The position numbers and the translations under genes were made by a program. Below the pieces are notes generated by a model. The model saw only the letters and a program-made list of their open reading frames with translations, was not told the origin of the DNA and ran no database searches. From Bacillota bacterium (GTDB lineage Bacteria; Bacillota; Clostridia; Oscillospirales; Ethanoligenentaceae), in the NCBI GenBank assembly GCA_023391535.1, contig JAEWAU010000005.1, positions 11,211 through 75,210 on the forward strand: 64,000 nucleotides of DNA, in the 5' to 3' direction. Positions 61,190 to 64,000 of this stretch are shown here, piece after piece. Numbering within the stretch: position 1 is the first letter of the stretch; every line of letters starts with the position of its first letter.

Positions 61190-61786
61190 ATGGAGGAAAC
61201 GGGCAGCCTGCTTTGCCTCGTGGGTAAAAGCGGCTCCGGAAAAGATACTGTGTTCCGGCGGCTGCTGGAACGCTATCCCCGGCTGCACGCGGTGGTAACG
61301 TATACCACGCGGCCGCGGCGAGGCGGCGAAACGGAGGGCGTGGAATACCATTTCGTCACCCCAAACGCGTTTCAGGAGTATGAAGCCGCGGGCAAGCTGA
61401 TTGAAAAGCGTTCCTATCACACGGTGCAGGGCGTCTGGGAGTACGGAACGGTGGACGACGGAAGCATCGATTTGCGGCGGGGAAGTTATCTGTTGATTGC
61501 CACGCTGGAAGGGCTCGAAGGGCTGCGGCACCGGTTTGGGGCCGCCGTTGTGCCGCTTTGTCTGGAAGTGGAGGACGGCGAACGGCTGGAACGGCTGCTT
61601 GCGCGCGAACGTCGGCAGGCTCAGCCCGATTACTGCGAGCTTTGCCGGCGCTTTCTTGCGGACGAATCCGATTTTTCCGCCGTGTGCCTGCAAAAAGCCG
61701 GGATCGAAACCGTGTTCCCAAACGACGGGCTCGATGCCTGCATGTCGCGGATCGAGGCATATCTCGACGAAAAAAACGCGCGCTAA
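61190..61786 (+). CDS. Guanylate-kinase-like nucleotide kinase
   Basis: 198 residues. P-loop GKSGSGKDT at residues 12-20 and TYTTRPRRGGETEGVEYHFVT near 38-58 match the Gmk fold, but the later Gmk segment is different (EKRSYHTVQGVWEYGTVDDGSI). Coupled to thyX (3 bp apart); tmk is missing from its usual position before darA. A role in phosphorylating dTMP or another dNMP is therefore possible but not shown. Confidence 0.75.
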   Translation: MEETGSLLCLVGKSGSGKDTVFRRLLERYPRLHAVVTYTTRPRRGGETEGVEYHFVTPNAFQEYEAAGKLIEKRSYHTVQGVWEYGTVDDGSIDLRRGSYLLIATLEGLEGLRHRFGAAVVPLCLEVEDGERLERLLARERRQAQPDYCELCRRFLADESDFSAVCLQKAGIETVFPNDGLDACMSRIEAYLDEKNAR

Positions 61787-61914
61787 CCGTCGGCGTTTTC
61801 AGGAAAAGCGAGTGCGATTGGACAAATCGTGCCGCCGCAGGCAGTAAAGGGAGAATACGGACTTCGCAGACTCTTCTGGAAATGCCGAAAAGCAAAAAAC
61901 GGAAAGGATTTTGT

Positions 61915-62814
61915 ATGCTGGAATTCAGGGAACTCCGATTGGAAGACAGGGAGGCGGCCGAAAAAATCTTCTTTTCCCTGCCGTACCGTCTGTGCGATTA
62001 CAGCTATTCCGATTTATTTATCTGGCAAAATGTTTATAAAACCCGCATCGCCTGGGAAGGGGGACGGGTGTTTTTCAAATTTCTTTGGAGCAATACCCCC
62101 CATTATCTTGTTCCCGTGGGGGAAGGCAATCTCAAAGACGCGCTGCTGCTTTTGCAGGAGGATGCCCGGAAAGAAGGGCATCCCATGCTGCTTTCCTGCG
62201 TAACGCCCGAGCTCAAAGCGGAGCTGGAGGCGGCTTTTCCGGGCCGGTTCGCCTACGAGCCCACGCGGGATTCCTTCGATTATGTTTACAGCGCCCAGCA
62301 ACTCATCACGCTGGCCGGGCGCAAACTGCACTCCAAGCGCAACCATGTCACGCGCTTTAGGCAGCTTGGGGAGTGGAGCTACGAGCCCATCGACGCCGGT
62401 AATATTGCGGAATGCCACGCCATGAGCGACGACTGGTGTAAAAAGTACGGCTGTGGAATGGATGCCTCCCTCCGTTCGGAGCACTGCGCGGTGGAACAGG
62501 CGTTCGCCCACTTCTTCGAATTGGGCCTTTTGGGCGGGCTCATTCGCCAGAACGGCAAAGTGGTGGCCTTTTCGTTCGGGAAAAGGCTGTGTCGGGATAC
62601 GTTTTTGACGAGCATTGAAAAAGCCTATGCGGAGATTGAAGGCGCCTACGCCGTCATCAATCAGGAATTCGCCGCGCACAACGCCTCGGAGTTTGCCTAT
62701 ATCAACCGCGAGGACGACGCCGGAGACGAAGGCCTGCGCAAGGCGAAGCTCTCCTACCACCCCGAGATCCTGCTTGAAAAGAGCATTGCTTCCATTCCGG
62801 GCGGCATGCTGTGA
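61915..62814 (+). CDS. DUF2156 (phosphatidylglycerol lysyltransferase-like) GNAT-fold protein
   Basis: 299 residues, two GNAT-like halves. LVPVGEGNLKDALLLLQEDARKEG and HSKRNHVTRFRQLG followed by the C-terminal YAVINQEFAAHNASEFAYINREDDAGDEGLRKAKLSYHPEIL fit the DUF2156 family. Start ATG 61915 follows GGAAAGG; the longer frame is antisense-like. Coupled to the GNAT gene by overlapping stop and start. Confidence 0.85.
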   Translation: MLEFRELRLEDREAAEKIFFSLPYRLCDYSYSDLFIWQNVYKTRIAWEGGRVFFKFLWSNTPHYLVPVGEGNLKDALLLLQEDARKEGHPMLLSCVTPELKAELEAAFPGRFAYEPTRDSFDYVYSAQQLITLAGRKLHSKRNHVTRFRQLGEWSYEPIDAGNIAECHAMSDDWCKKYGCGMDASLRSEHCAVEQAFAHFFELGLLGGLIRQNGKVVAFSFGKRLCRDTFLTSIEKAYAEIEGAYAVINQEFAAHNASEFAYINREDDAGDEGLRKAKLSYHPEILLEKSIASIPGGML

Positions 62815-63671
62815 TTCGGCTGAGCACGCCGGGCGACGCCGCGGCTGTCACGGATATCTGGCGCGCCAGCTTTGACGACAGCGCGGAGTACATCCGGTTC
62901 TTTCTTCAAAACCGGTTTTCTGCCGGACGCTGCCTTCTCGAAGTGCAGGACGGCAGGCCTGTCGCCATGTTGCACCTGTTCGGTGCCCGCTGCTTTGGCG
63001 GCGCTGCGGAAAGCGCTTTGGGCACGGCACAGTATGTCTATGCCGCCGCCACGCTGCCGGAATACCGCGGGCGGGGCGTTATGGCGCGCCTGCTCGCGGA
63101 GGCGGAGCGGGAAGGGGAACGGGCGGGCTGCCGGTTTACCTTTCTGCTTCCCGGAAGCGCCGGGTTATACGACTACTATACCCGGCTCGGCTACCGCGCA
63201 GCGTTTTCCATCCGCAAAGCGGAGGTTTCGCGCGCGCAGATTTCCGCCGCGGCCGAAGGAAGGCACATCCATGCCGGGGGAAACCCGGATTATGAGGTAA
63301 TATTCCGGCGGCGCGCGCTGCGTTTTCGCCCCGGCGTTCTGTGGAATGCTCCGGAGCTGCGCTACGCGCTCGACGAATGGCGATATACAGGCGGCGAAAT
63401 ACTCTGCTTCGGCGGGGAATACGTCCTGTGCCGGGAAGAGGCGGGCGAAGTGATCGTCCGGGAAGCCTCAGGCCCGCTTGCCGTTACGGCGGCGCTGCTG
63501 CTCGAACGGTATTCGGCGCAGCGCTTCGTGTTTTTTCTGCCCCCGTCCGAACCCGGGCCGCTTTCGTCGGCTCCGGCGCGGTATGGGATGCTCAAGCCGG
63601 TTCCGTGCGCGGAAGCGTTCTGCGAAGCGTTTGCAGCGCGGCAGCCGTATGTCAATCTCCTGCTGGACTGA
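62811..63671 (+). CDS. GNAT acetyltransferase with C-terminal extension (Eis-like)
   Basis: 286 residues from GTG 62811, inside the stop of the previous gene. The acetyl-CoA binding loop lies in VYAAATLPEYRGRGVMARLLAEAE near 77-100 (RGRGVM). A second domain follows (beta-rich, RRRALRFRPGVLWNAPELRYALDEW). Substrate not evident. Confidence 0.85.
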   Translation: MIRLSTPGDAAAVTDIWRASFDDSAEYIRFFLQNRFSAGRCLLEVQDGRPVAMLHLFGARCFGGAAESALGTAQYVYAAATLPEYRGRGVMARLLAEAEREGERAGCRFTFLLPGSAGLYDYYTRLGYRAAFSIRKAEVSRAQISAAAEGRHIHAGGNPDYEVIFRRRALRFRPGVLWNAPELRYALDEWRYTGGEILCFGGEYVLCREEAGEVIVREASGPLAVTAALLLERYSAQRFVFFLPPSEPGPLSSAPARYGMLKPVPCAEAFCEAFAARQPYVNLLLD

Positions 63672-63731
63672 CGCAAGAAGGCACAGCCCTCGGCCCTGCA
63701 GGGGTATTCGCGCCGGTTCCGTTTTATTTGC

Positions 63732-63783
63732 CAAAGGGGCTGATGCAAAATGAATTACAATTCATTCTGCATCAGCCCCTTTG
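63732..63783. terminator. Strong bidirectional hairpin after the GNAT gene
   Basis: CAAAGGGGCTGATGCA and AATGAATT pair with AATTCATT and TGCATCAGCCCCTTTG, about 24 bp with a single mismatch and an AC loop. It ends the run of plus-strand genes. Confidence 0.85.
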
Positions 63784-63839
63784 TGCTGTGAGCGCCAAAA
63801 GGACGCGGTTTTGCGCAGCAAAACGGGGCGGAACGCCCC

Positions 63840-63943
63840 ACAGCAATTTCAATTCGGATCGTGGCAGAAAAGAATTTTTCAAACGCCCGCGTGCTATGGA
63901 AGTTTGAAAAATTTACCCTCTGCATCTGAAGTGGAAATGCTGT
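63840..63943. repeat. Related repeat with the same ends, copy D
   Basis: ACAGCAATTTC (63840-63850) and GGAAATGCTGT (63933-63943) match the termini of copies A to C, again ~104 bp apart. The centre is different: AATTTTTCAAAC and GTTTGAAAAATT form a perfect 12-bp inverted repeat (63873-63884 / 63902-63913). This suggests one set of ends flanking different cores. The last ~57 bp of the window show nothing further. Confidence 0.6.
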
Positions 63944-64000
63944 CAGCGCTCTTTTGGCAGGGTATTGCAAAAAGAAAACGTATTCGTTTTAGAATACCAC

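Overview
The window comes from a GC-rich, spore-forming Clostridia bacterium, most likely of the Oscillospiraceae/Ruminococcaceae type. This is inferred from the sporulation genes (spoIIAA-spoIIAB-sigF, gerW/ytfJ, yyaC, ricT/yaaT), strong AGGAGG ribosome sites, frequent TTG and GTG starts, Bacillus/Clostridium gene order, and a secreted protein with clostridial hydrophobic (ChW) repeats. No rRNA operon, CRISPR array or complete insertion sequence is visible. One tRNA, tRNA-Leu(UAA), is present.

Layout. 1-8.7 kb: a nucleoside salvage island (deoD end, deoB, cdd, a BMP lipoprotein plus NupOPQ-type ABC importer, pdp), all on the plus strand. 9.0-17.2 kb: an integrated element bounded by a 57-bp direct repeat of the 3' part of tRNA-Leu. 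It has no integrase of its own. It holds a minus-strand operon of small genes including a J-domain protein, a plus-strand pair made of a ribbon-helix-helix repressor and a putative ADP-ribosyltransferase, an AT-richer non-coding stretch full of palindromes, and a phage gene broken by an internal inversion. 17.4-25 kb: yyaC facing a conserved minus-strand housekeeping cluster (speA/yaaO-like, darA, holB, ricT, ferredoxin, trmN6-like, rsmI) plus alr. 25-35.6 kb: FemAB-like, HAD phosphatase, hslO, methyltransferase, YerC; then M50 protease, scpA-scpB, DUF2953, gerW, dacF, rluB. 35.7-46.2 kb: a PyrR-attenuated pyrimidine operon (pyrR-pyrC-pyrF-carA-carB-pyrK-pyrD, without pyrB or pyrE), then a histidine phosphatase and ruvX. 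46.3-55.1 kb: a split TauE/SafE pair, a PNPOx-like protein, a probable 6S-like RNA, DUF1292, hemerythrin, folC, the spoIIA operon and pcrA. 55.4-63.7 kb: the ChW-repeat secreted protein, a Cys-rich protein of unknown role, a YbhN-type membrane protein, a WecG/TagA glycosyltransferase, thyX, a guanylate-kinase-like kinase, a DUF2156 protein and a GNAT.

How it fits together. Nucleosides imported by the BMP/ABC system can be cleaved by DeoD and Pdp; DeoB channels the sugar phosphates; the pyr operon makes UMP de novo under PyrR control; thyX with the kinase behind it points to dTMP supply. Most of the rest is core replication, segregation, envelope and sporulation function.

The parts that ordinary annotation does not explain are: (i) the RHH/ART pair with its palindromic operators; (ii) a double-hairpin element repeated after three successive genes in the integrated element; (iii) a cluster of palindromes at 13.8-14.2 kb; (iv) the 1.6-kb inversion inside the phage gene; and (v) a dispersed ~104-bp repeat with terminal inverted repeats found in at least three intergenic sites. 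All calls come from reading the sequence; no database search was run.
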